In this document: positions 1-7,189 of the stretch, piece after piece
Numbering within the stretch: the stretch's first letter is position 1
Layout of the letters: every line of letters starts with the position of its first letter
The notes under the pieces: generated by a model
Databases searched by the model: none
What the model saw: only the letters and a program-made list of their open reading frames with translations
Told to the model about the DNA's origin: nothing
From: JARRKU01 sp050288425
Lineage (GTDB): Bacteria; Desulfobacterota; Desulfobacteria; Desulfobacterales; Desulfosarcinaceae
DNA length: 64,000 nt
Direction: 5' to 3'
Assembly (NCBI GenBank): GCA_050288425.1
Contig: JBNKDU010000035.1
Span: 1 to 64,000, forward strand
Program-made: the position numbers and the translations under genes

Positions 1-318
1 TTGCGACATATCTCTGACGGAGCGCCTGACAATAATTGTCACGCCCGGCGCAAAATGTTTGCAACGGCGGATTCAACTGGGATCGAATGAGAAAGGTTTT
101 CAGATGCCGTTTTTAGAATTGATAGCAATAACAGATAGTAAACATTTTGTCGTCGGTTTCCGGCCCAATGGCATGGCGGTTGCTTTATCCCAACGCAACG
201 GCCGATCGTTCATCCAGGCGGGGGTACCACGGGAGGGCATCCCAAGTTGAACGAACTTTACTAACCCATAAATAATTTCAACACCCAATTTCATGTTTTC
301 CTAAGGAGGATTAAAACC
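1..318. other. Leader region upstream of the pilin gene
   Basis: There is no convincing gene in the first 318 bases. A 63-codon open frame at 59-250 has no ribosome binding site and overlaps the promoter. The stretch becomes AT-rich after position 250, as a 5' untranslated leader often does, and ends in a very strong Shine-Dalgarno sequence (AAGGAGG near 303-309) before the pilin ATG. Confidence 0.6.
169..184 (+). promoter_or_regulatory. Sigma-54 (-24/-12) promoter for the pilin gene
   Basis: The sequence TGGCATGGCGGTTGCT matches the sigma-54 consensus TGGCAC-N5-TTGCW at all but one position, with correct GG-to-GC spacing. Transcription would start near position 195, leaving a leader of about 125 bases. 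Pilin genes in Pseudomonas, Myxococcus and Geobacter are controlled by sigma-54 with PilR, so the site fits its downstream gene. No activator site was identified. Confidence 0.7.
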
Positions 319-1008
319 ATGTTGCACAAGCTTCGCTACAACCAGAATCAAAAAGGTTTCACACTCATCGAATTGATGATCGTCATCGCCATCATCGGCA
401 TCCTGGCGGCCATCGCCATTCCCCAGTTCGCCACCTACCGCAAGCGTGCCATCAACACAAAAGCCGACTCCACCGTTGGCGTATATAAAAGTGCTGAGGC
501 CGCTCTGAACCAGGACATCGCTATGTATGGAAGCAGTTTCGGCGGCGTTAATCCCGCTGGCGGCGGTGGTGGTTTGAATCTGGGTGCTGCCGCTGGTGCT
601 GCAGTCAACATTGGTGTGGCTGCCGATGCCAGTGCGTCCGCTTTCCCCGCCTCCCTGCAAGGTAATCCCGGTGCCGGCGTGGCGGCCAATAATGGTGCGG
701 TCTCATCCGCAGCAGGCTGCGCCGTTCCGGCCGGCGTCATCGTCAAGGCAGATGCAGATGTCAACTGGCTGTCCTACGTGACCTGGTCGATTGCCCAGGG
801 CGGCAACCGGGCATACATGATCGACTCCGACTCTGAAAACACCATTTTTTATGTCCAGAACATGCTCTGGCCCAACCAGACCGCAGCGGTTGCTTTTGCA
901 GCGGTTGTCGTTACAACTCCCCCCGTGCCTGGCGTCCTTTCCGACGAAGGCGTAGCCGGTGGCGGCGAAGCCCAATACAATGGTGGTGCCTGGACGGCTT
1001 TGAAGTAA
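319..1008 (+). CDS. pilA: Type IV pilin, major subunit-like
   Basis: This 229-residue protein is a type IV prepilin. A 13-residue basic leader ends in Gly, and the mature protein starts FTLIELMIVIAIIGILAAIA, with the conserved Glu at mature position 5 and the hydrophobic assembly helix. PilD-type peptidase would cleave after the Gly and methylate the Phe. The C-terminal two thirds are Ala/Gly/Val-rich with one Cys, so no disulfide-bonded loop is possible within a monomer. It is longer than the short Geobacter PilA (about 60 residues in the mature form) and closer to Myxococcus PilA. A strong AAGGAGG site fixes the start. It has its own promoter and terminator, as expected for an abundant subunit. 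A pseudopilin role is less likely. Confidence 0.88.
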   Translation: MLHKLRYNQNQKGFTLIELMIVIAIIGILAAIAIPQFATYRKRAINTKADSTVGVYKSAEAALNQDIAMYGSSFGGVNPAGGGGGLNLGAAAGAAVNIGVAADASASAFPASLQGNPGAGVAANNGAVSSAAGCAVPAGVIVKADADVNWLSYVTWSIAQGGNRAYMIDSDSENTIFYVQNMLWPNQTAAVAFAAVVVTTPPVPGVLSDEGVAGGGEAQYNGGAWTALK

Positions 1009-1040
1009 TTTCAAGAATTATCCGGAAACCCGATATACAG

Positions 1041-1077
1041 ACCGGCGTCCTCCAAAAGGAGCGGCGCCGGTTTTGTT
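1041..1077 (+). terminator. Rho-independent terminator after the pilin gene
   Basis: ACCGGCGTCCTCC pairs with GGAGCGGCGCCGGT around an AAAA loop, with a small internal mismatch, and is followed by TTTTGTTT. It lies 30 bases after the pilin stop codon and would uncouple pilin from the ABC genes. It also argues against starting the next gene at a TTG inside this hairpin. Confidence 0.8.
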
Positions 1078-1117
1078 TGCTTGCAACACCGTTGAATATT
1101 TGCTAATCGAGTCCACC

Positions 1118-1870
1118 ATGAACCCACCGATCCGCATTGCCGATTTGGAAAAGAGCTACCCCGAGGGATTCAGGCGCAAACGGAAAATCTTGCACCACAT
1201 ATCCCTGGAAGTGCCGCCCCGGGAGGTGTTCGGTTTTATCGGCCCCAACGGCGCTGGCAAGAGCACCACCATCAACCTGATGATGGGGTTCACCCGTCCC
1301 GATGCCGGCACCATTCATATTCACGGCTTGCGTCCCGACCAACCCGAGTCGCGACGCCGTATCGGCTATCTTCCGGAAGGGCCGCGCTTTTATGAAAATC
1401 TGACCGCGGAGGAATTGCTGGCTTTTGCCGCCAAATCCGCAGGCATGGATCACGGCGCCTTTCAAAACGCCGTCGATCCTTTGCTGGATATGTTGTCGAT
1501 TCTGAATGTCAAAAAGCGCACCATCAGTACCTATTCCAAGGGCATGAAGCAGCGCTTGGGCCTGGCCATGGCCATGGTCCACGATCCCCAGACCCTGATC
1601 CTGGATGAGCCCATGAGCGGCCTGGACCCATTGGGGCGCAGCCAACTGAAAAATATCATTCTGGATTTAAAGGCCCGGGGCAAGACCGTCTTTTTCAGCT
1701 CCCACATCCTCAACGATGTGGAAACCCTTTGCGACCGGGTGGCCGTCATTCATCGAGGCCGCATCCTGTTCTGCGGCCTCACCAAAGATTTCCTGGATAC
1801 GGAAGATGATCTGGAAAGCAAATTCGTGACCATGATCGATGCCACGGAAGATCAACATGCAGCTCAATAA
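1118..1870 (+). CDS. ABC transporter ATP-binding protein (PilH-like by context)
   Basis: This is a 250-residue ABC ATPase. The Walker A motif GPNGAGKST, a signature-like YSKGMKQRL, the Walker B motif TLILDEP followed by MSGLDP, and the switch His in FFSSHIL are all present. It powers the membrane protein encoded next, which it overlaps by 14 bases. ATG 1118 is preferred because an upstream TTG frame (1073) overlaps the pilin terminator. ATPase, permease and a membrane accessory protein beside pilA recall the Myxococcus xanthus pilG-pilH-pilI genes needed for pilus biogenesis. The subfamily otherwise resembles ABC-2 exporters of the CcmA/NatA type, so a pilus role is inferred from neighbours. 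Confidence 0.85.
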   Translation: MNPPIRIADLEKSYPEGFRRKRKILHHISLEVPPREVFGFIGPNGAGKSTTINLMMGFTRPDAGTIHIHGLRPDQPESRRRIGYLPEGPRFYENLTAEELLAFAAKSAGMDHGAFQNAVDPLLDMLSILNVKKRTISTYSKGMKQRLGLAMAMVHDPQTLILDEPMSGLDPLGRSQLKNIILDLKARGKTVFFSSHILNDVETLCDRVAVIHRGRILFCGLTKDFLDTEDDLESKFVTMIDATEDQHAAQ

Positions 1871-2675
1871 GGTCTGGCCCATCGCCGCCATTACCCTTCG
1901 TGAAGGCATCCGCAACCGGGCGTTGCAGGGCATTCTTTTTGTCGCCGCCCTCCTGTGTGCGATAAACCTTATCATTATCCCCCTGTTTGCTTTTGATACC
2001 GGCAAGGTGGCGGTGGATCTCTCCTTTGCCTCCATCACCCTGGCGGGACTGGCCATTGTCATCTTTCTGGGCATCGCCCTGGTCGCCAAGGATATTCATC
2101 AGCGCAGCGTTTGCATGGTGCTGTCACGTCCCATACCCCGATCGGCCTATATTCTGGGCAAATTTTGCGGCGTGGGGATAACGGTCCTGATCGCCGTCTT
2201 GATCATCGGCGCCATGGGGCTGATCACTGCCAGCGTGGGAATCCATTACTTTATCGAAATGGACGCACCGCGCAATTTTTCCTGGGGCGTAATGCTGCTA
2301 ACCTTGTTATATCAATATATCTCCCTGCTTGTGCTCATGTCCTTCGCCTTTTTCTTCACGGTGCTGACGTCCAATGAGTATCTCTCCATGCTATTTACGT
2401 TCTGTATCTATCTTATCGGCAACAGCCTGGAGACCATTGTCAAAGTACTGCAGGCTGGCGAATATTTCGAGGCCGGCAACGGCTACATCAACGTGATGAA
2501 ATTCCTAACCTGGGTGTTTCCCAATCTCAGCGCCTTTAATCTCAAGGTCTACTTGGGATATGGACTCCACCTGCCCTGGGCCGACTTGATATGGACCGGC
2601 ATTTATGGCGTGATTTACATCATACTGCTGCTGACTTTGACTGCGATGATCTTCAGCCGCAAGGAGCTGAGATGA
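1857..2675 (+). CDS. ABC-2 type permease (PilI-like by context)
   Basis: This 272-residue integral membrane protein has about six hydrophobic segments and no nucleotide-binding motif, as expected for an ABC-2 family permease. ATG 1857 follows a GGAAG ribosome site and overlaps the end of the ATPase gene, so the two are probably translationally coupled. Its final TGA overlaps the next start codon (ATGA). It probably works with the preceding ATPase. The substrate is not evident; proximity to pilin suggests a part in pilus assembly or surface glycan export. Confidence 0.8.
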   Translation: MQLNKVWPIAAITLREGIRNRALQGILFVAALLCAINLIIIPLFAFDTGKVAVDLSFASITLAGLAIVIFLGIALVAKDIHQRSVCMVLSRPIPRSAYILGKFCGVGITVLIAVLIIGAMGLITASVGIHYFIEMDAPRNFSWGVMLLTLLYQYISLLVLMSFAFFFTVLTSNEYLSMLFTFCIYLIGNSLETIVKVLQAGEYFEAGNGYINVMKFLTWVFPNLSAFNLKVYLGYGLHLPWADLIWTGIYGVIYIILLLTLTAMIFSRKELR

Positions 2676-3526
2676 GAAGGCCGGCGAGGATCGCGGTCAA
2701 TGCCTTGTTCCTTTTTGCCTTGATTGCCGGCTTCCTGTACTCCAATGCCAAGGTCAAAAATTACCGCGACAACCTGCCATTCAAGCATGTCAAGGCCGAA
2801 GCCTTGATGCTGGACCCGACTTTCTTGAAAATCATCAGCGGGGAGTTCAAGGGATTGGTGGCCGATTATCTCAACCTCAAGGCGGCGATAATCAAAGGAG
2901 GGGCGGAGGAGATGGAAGATGAGGACTGGCAGGCACTGTACACCCTCTTCAAGCAATCCATCGAGTTGGACCCCCTGTTTTTTCATACCGGCTACTATAC
3001 CCAGGGCATTCTGGCGTGGCGCGAAGGATGGCATGAGAAGGCTGTCGAGATCCTAATCATCAATGCCGGGCATCGCTATTGGGACTGGGAGCCGAAATTC
3101 TACCTTGGGTTTGATTATTTTTATTATCTCAAGGACGATGAGATGGGTGCCTCCTATTTAAAAGCCTCCTCCCAGCTCCCTGGCGCACCCACGCTGACGA
3201 CGACCCTCGCGGCCAGATTGATGCAACGAAGCGGTCATACGCTGACCGCCATCGCCTTCCTCAAATCGATGCTGGAGCGTGCAAAGGACGAAAGTATCAT
3301 CCAAAATCTCACTCAACGACTGAAGGCCCATCTGGGCGTCTACCAATTGGAGCAGGCGTTGGAATCCTTCAAGAATAAGAATGGCCGTTTGCCGGTTTCC
3401 TTGGATGCACTTGTGGCCGGGGGATACATTGGGCAAATTCCGGATAATCCCATGGGCGATGGGTTCTACTATAACCCCGGCACAGGTGAAATCAGCTTTG
3501 AGACCAGGCGGCAAACAATCAACTAA
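2672..3526 (+). CDS. Membrane-anchored helical-repeat protein with a pseudopilin-like tail
   Basis: This 284-residue protein has one N-terminal membrane anchor (about residues 8-24) followed by a soluble region of paired helices resembling degenerate TPR repeats. The last 45 residues (GRLPVSLDALVAGGYI, then IPDNPMGDGFYY) resemble the C-terminal region of GspG/PilE-type pseudopilins, where a calcium-binding loop often sits. The start ATG 2672 overlaps the permease stop as ATGA, and the stop overlaps the next ATG as TAATG. By position it may be the third component of a PilG/H/I-like system. A role in pilin handling is plausible but unproven. Confidence 0.7.
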   Translation: MRRPARIAVNALFLFALIAGFLYSNAKVKNYRDNLPFKHVKAEALMLDPTFLKIISGEFKGLVADYLNLKAAIIKGGAEEMEDEDWQALYTLFKQSIELDPLFFHTGYYTQGILAWREGWHEKAVEILIINAGHRYWDWEPKFYLGFDYFYYLKDDEMGASYLKASSQLPGAPTLTTTLAARLMQRSGHTLTAIAFLKSMLERAKDESIIQNLTQRLKAHLGVYQLEQALESFKNKNGRLPVSLDALVAGGYIGQIPDNPMGDGFYYNPGTGEISFETRRQTIN

Positions 3527-4452
3527 TGCCAAAGCCAACCACAACGGTCATCATCCCTGCCTTCAACGAATGTGATTTCATCGACATCCAAATCGCTAAG
3601 GTTCGCAAGGTACTTCCTTCCGCCGAGATCATCGTCATCGATGACGGATCCGACGATGACACCGCTGAAAAATCCAAGGTTGCCGGGGGAATGGTAAGGG
3701 TTCATCCCTGCAATAGGGGCAACGGCGCCGCCATCAAGAACGGCATTCGTTCGGCGCATGGCGAAATTCTCATATCCATGGACGCGGACGGACAGCACGA
3801 CCCGGACGATATTCCCAAATTGTTGGAGTACCTGGACCGCTATGATTTGGTGGTGGGGTCCAGGACCGGCCGACAACAGGCTTCATCGTCCCGGCAATTC
3901 ATGAACAGCATCTTCAACCGGCTGGCTTCCTATGTGACCGGCTATCCCGTGAAGGACCTGACCTCCGGCTTCCGTGCCGTCCGGGCGGACTTGGCCCGGG
4001 ACCTGTTGCCATTGCTACCCAATGGATACTCCTGGCCCACGACCTCGACCCTCGTATTGCTGCGTAGTGGATTCAGCATAAAGTATGTTCCCGTCAATGT
4101 CCGCCCCCGGCAGCAGGGTCGCAGCCGAATCCGGCCGGTTCGCGACAGTCTCCGCTTTTTCATGATCATGATGAAAATCTGCACACTGTATTCGCCGTTC
4201 AGAATATTCTTGCCGGTGTCTGGAACGATGTTTCTGCTTGGACTGAGCAACTATGCCTACACTTTTTTCACCCAAGGCCGTTTCACCAACATGAGCGCCC
4301 TGATGTTTTCTTCGGCCGTGATCATTTTCATGATGGGGCTGGTGTCGGAGCAGATCAGCCAGATCGGCATGCTGCGGCACCAATTCCGAAACAAGACCGT
4401 CCGGGCCGCTTCGGCCGGCGAAGCCGGGAACTCCGAAGAGCAACGCAATTGA
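3526..4452 (+). CDS. Family 2 glycosyltransferase (polyprenyl-phosphate type)
   Basis: This 308-residue GT-A fold enzyme begins with TVIIPAFNE, followed by IVIDDGSDDDT and the metal-binding MDADGQHDPDDI typical of DPM1/undecaprenyl-phosphate transferases. Two hydrophobic segments near residues 225-245 and 260-280 would anchor it to the inner membrane. It probably transfers a sugar to a lipid carrier for glycan or glycoprotein synthesis. Overlap with the preceding gene (TAATG) places it in the ABC operon, which suggests surface glycan or pilin glycosylation. The sugar is unknown. Confidence 0.85.
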   Translation: MPKPTTTVIIPAFNECDFIDIQIAKVRKVLPSAEIIVIDDGSDDDTAEKSKVAGGMVRVHPCNRGNGAAIKNGIRSAHGEILISMDADGQHDPDDIPKLLEYLDRYDLVVGSRTGRQQASSSRQFMNSIFNRLASYVTGYPVKDLTSGFRAVRADLARDLLPLLPNGYSWPTTSTLVLLRSGFSIKYVPVNVRPRQQGRSRIRPVRDSLRFFMIMMKICTLYSPFRIFLPVSGTMFLLGLSNYAYTFFTQGRFTNMSALMFSSAVIIFMMGLVSEQISQIGMLRHQFRNKTVRAASAGEAGNSEEQRN

Positions 4453-4504
4453 ACCCGGGTTGGATCAATATTTTCATTCCTTCTTGCCGGATTTCGGACC
4501 GGGT

Positions 4505-5683
4505 ATGAACCACCGGATGGTCGAGCCGCTGCGCATTCTTCTCCTTGGAAATATCTCCCCGTTTCGCATTGGGGGGGCGGAGACCCAGGCGCGGTTGCTG
4601 GCCGAGCGTTTCGTCCTCCGGGGGCATGCGGTCACCGTGGCCGGGTATGCCAACCCCCGGCGGCAACTGGCTGTCTGCGGCAGTGGGCATCGGACGATGG
4701 ACTCGCGGCCGCTTCGAAGTGCCGGTCGTCATCGCCTTGCGCGGGCCCTTTCCTATGCCGGATCCCTGACGGGCTTCCTCTTGTCCGGGAGAGACCGGTT
4801 CGACATAATCCTCGCCTACATGCTGGGGGAATCCGATCTCGTCGTGTCCCTGCTCAAGCAGATGAGATTGGTGAATACTCAGTTGGTTGCCTGCAGTGCC
4901 GGATTCGGGGAGGGAGGGGACGCCTGGCGTTTGCGCCACCTGCCGCTGTCCAGGCTGCTCATCCCGCTGCTGCAACGGCAGTGCAATGCCATCAACATTG
5001 TTTCACCGCACATCGAAGAGGAATTGTCCGGTCTGGGCCTTCGCAACCGCTTTGCCCGCATTGCCAACGGCGTGCCGGTGCCGGATTCCGCCATTCCGGC
5101 AGTCCCCGGCGATGCCGACGCGCCTTCGTTCCTCTTCGCCGGTCGGCTGGTGGCACTGAAAGGCTGCGCCGACCTGCTGGTGGCGGTCCGGAGGCTGCGA
5201 CGGGCCGGTTATGCCTTCCACGTCAACATCGTGGGCGACGGGCCGGAAGCCGGTTCGCTCCGCAAGAAGGCTGTCCGCTATGGAATCGACGATGTCGTCC
5301 ATTTTCACGGCGAAGTCCTCCCGGATCAGATGGCCCGGCACTACCGCGCCAATACCATCCTGGTGCTGCCTTCCCTTCGGGAGGCCCAGGGGATGGTGGT
5401 GGCCGAAGCCATGAGTTTCGGACTGCCGGTGATCGTGACCCGTTCGGGGGGACCCGAGTTCACCGTGGATGAGCGCATGGCCCGGATTTGTCCGCCAGGG
5501 AACCCCGCCGGCCTGGCCGCCGCCATGGAAGAGCTGCTGCGCCTGCCTCCGGGGAAGCTGGCGGCCATGGGAGCGGCGGGCCGGGAGCATGTCCGGAGGA
5601 ACTTCGATATCGAAACGGTGGCGGACCGGTATATCGACCTATTTTATCGGCTGGTGCGGGAACGGGGCGTCCGCTTCCGCTGA
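4505..5683 (+). CDS. Family 4 (group 1) glycosyltransferase
   Basis: This 392-residue GT-B enzyme has an N-terminal acceptor half with the loop NISPFRIGGAETQARLLAERF and a C-terminal donor half with FAGRLVALKGCADLL, HGEVLPDQM and the EX7E-type stretch SLREAQGMVVAEAMSFGLPV. Such enzymes move sugars from nucleotide-sugars to growing glycans. ATG 4505 is chosen over a TTG at 4460 and an ATG at 4517; none has a clear ribosome site. Its last 45 bases overlap the end of the convergent flippase gene. Confidence 0.85.
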   Translation: MNHRMVEPLRILLLGNISPFRIGGAETQARLLAERFVLRGHAVTVAGYANPRRQLAVCGSGHRTMDSRPLRSAGRHRLARALSYAGSLTGFLLSGRDRFDIILAYMLGESDLVVSLLKQMRLVNTQLVACSAGFGEGGDAWRLRHLPLSRLLIPLLQRQCNAINIVSPHIEEELSGLGLRNRFARIANGVPVPDSAIPAVPGDADAPSFLFAGRLVALKGCADLLVAVRRLRRAGYAFHVNIVGDGPEAGSLRKKAVRYGIDDVVHFHGEVLPDQMARHYRANTILVLPSLREAQGMVVAEAMSFGLPVIVTRSGGPEFTVDERMARICPPGNPAGLAAAMEELLRLPPGKLAAMGAAGREHVRRNFDIETVADRYIDLFYRLVRERGVRFR

Positions 5684-6946
5684 TGGTTGCCTGCCTTTGC
5701 ATGGATCCGTCCCTTGTGCTTTTCCGCCGACGCGTGTCGCCGCGACCAGAATGCCGCAGTTCAAAACATGGATCATGGAAGTGGCCAGCGCGATGCCAGG
5801 CACACCCAGCCAATGGAACAGGACCAGGCTGGTCGGGACATTGAGCGTTACGGTCACGCTCGCGGTGATGAGCATCACCCGGTAGCGCCGCTGCGCCTGC
5901 AACCGCTTGACGTAAACCAGGGCCAGGGTGAAGAACGGCAGCCCCGACAGATAATACCAGTAGACCCATTGCACGACCTGGGTCTGGGTTTGCGGCAGGC
6001 CCGCCAGGCGATTCGCCCACCAGTGAAAACCCACGGCTCCCGCCAACCCGCCGGCAACGATCCAGCCCACATTCCAGACGAGCGCGAATTTGAGGACCCC
6101 GGGCCAGGTCCGGTCCAGCGTATCCTGGGCTGCATCCCGGCTCAGCCGGGGCAGCAGAACCGTGGACAATCCGATGGTGGCCACTCCGGCCAGCATCATG
6201 TAGACCCGCTCACCGGTTTCCAGCAGCGAGATCGAACCGGGTCCGCCCAGGCCGGCGATGCAGCGGTCGATGATGGGATTCAATCCGTTGATCAGCATGG
6301 CGACAATGAAGACACCGTAGGTGGCGGCCACGGTGGCAACCGAATTGCGCGCCATGGGCACTGAGCCGGCATGCAGAGGGGACAGGGCCGAAATCAGGAG
6401 TATGCAGCGGATGGTGTCGGCCACGCCGATGCCCACGGCCAGCCAGGCCAGGCCATGGCCTCCCGCGCCGGACAGGTACCAGGCCGCTGCGGGGATCAGC
6501 CGCAGGGCCCAGGTGATGCCGGGCATCACGTACTTCTCCCGGCAATGCCATGCGCCGGAGGCCAGGCCGTTGGCAATGCCCGCGCCGGCCAGCACCCCCA
6601 TCGCCGCGACGTAGGGCAGGGGGATCCAATGCAGCCATCGACTGATGGCGCCCGTGGCGCACAACACCACGACGGCGGTGATGAGTCCGCAGGCGACCAG
6701 GTGTCCGCTGCTCAGGGATATCTGTCTGGTGACCAGGAGGGGAATGGTGGCCTGGGAAATGGCGCTGGCCAGGATTCCGTAAAAATAATAGGCGACGGCC
6801 AGGATGAAAAAGAACTGATCGGTGAGGGCATTGGTTCCGGCCATGGTGATCACGGCAAACGGGATGACCACATTGGCCAGGCGTCCGGTCAATTGGGCAC
6901 AGGTTGCGATGGTGATGGATTTGCCGAACGGAAGGGTCGTAGCCAC
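5639..6946 (-). CDS. MurJ/Wzx-like lipid-linked glycan flippase
   Basis: This 435-residue polytopic membrane protein with about 12 hydrophobic segments has the character of the MVF/MurJ and Wzx flippases. Examples are a segment starting near residue 200 with the motif INGLNPIIDR and the LLPRLSR loop before a central amphipathic region. It probably flips a lipid-linked sugar unit made by the neighbouring glycosyltransferases. The start codon is GTG, preceded by AAGGAAAG at suitable spacing. The tail after the last segment is hydrophilic. True MurJ is usually about 500 residues and essential; this shorter form beside glycosyltransferases more likely serves a surface glycan. It is convergent with the glycosyltransferase and overlaps it by 45 bases. 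Confidence 0.7.
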   Translation of the reverse strand: MATTLPFGKSITIATCAQLTGRLANVVIPFAVITMAGTNALTDQFFFILAVAYYFYGILASAISQATIPLLVTRQISLSSGHLVACGLITAVVVLCATGAISRWLHWIPLPYVAAMGVLAGAGIANGLASGAWHCREKYVMPGITWALRLIPAAAWYLSGAGGHGLAWLAVGIGVADTIRCILLISALSPLHAGSVPMARNSVATVAATYGVFIVAMLINGLNPIIDRCIAGLGGPGSISLLETGERVYMMLAGVATIGLSTVLLPRLSRDAAQDTLDRTWPGVLKFALVWNVGWIVAGGLAGAVGFHWWANRLAGLPQTQTQVVQWVYWYYLSGLPFFTLALVYVKRLQAQRRYRVMLITASVTVTLNVPTSLVLFHWLGVPGIALATSMIHVLNCGILVAATRVGGKAQGTDPCKGRQPSAEADAPFPHQPIK

Positions 6947-7115
6947 GCTTCACTTTCCTTGGGGGAAGAGATTCGTTTTATCGGACCATTTCAGGCGGGG
7001 GAATCATAAATGGCGGCGGCCGTGAAATCAATGGCATTGCGCCCCGGGTGCCGGAATGGGGAACTCCGTCGGGGGAAAAAGAGCCCATTTGGCGGTTTTA
7101 CCGCGGGGATGGCGC

Positions 7116-7142
7116 TTGACTCGGGATCGGTTTCATTATAAT
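7116..7142 (+). promoter_or_regulatory. Sigma-70-like promoter ahead of the T6SS operon
   Basis: TTGACT at 7116-7121 and TATAAT at 7137-7142 lie in the only AT-rich part of the 243-base gap between the flippase and the first T6SS gene. The 15-base spacing is shorter than the ideal 17, so activity might depend on an activator, or the true -10 could be shifted downstream. A small inverted repeat (GCGG-TTTTA-CCGC, 7092-7104) just upstream could be an operator. Confidence 0.5.
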
Positions 7143-7189
7143 TTTTCGATACATAGCGAACCTTTCTAACCGAGAAGGCTTATTTCCCG

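Noticed and set aside
59..250. Small open frame before the pilin
   Set aside because: There is no ribosome site, it overlaps the sigma-54 promoter and has no domain features.
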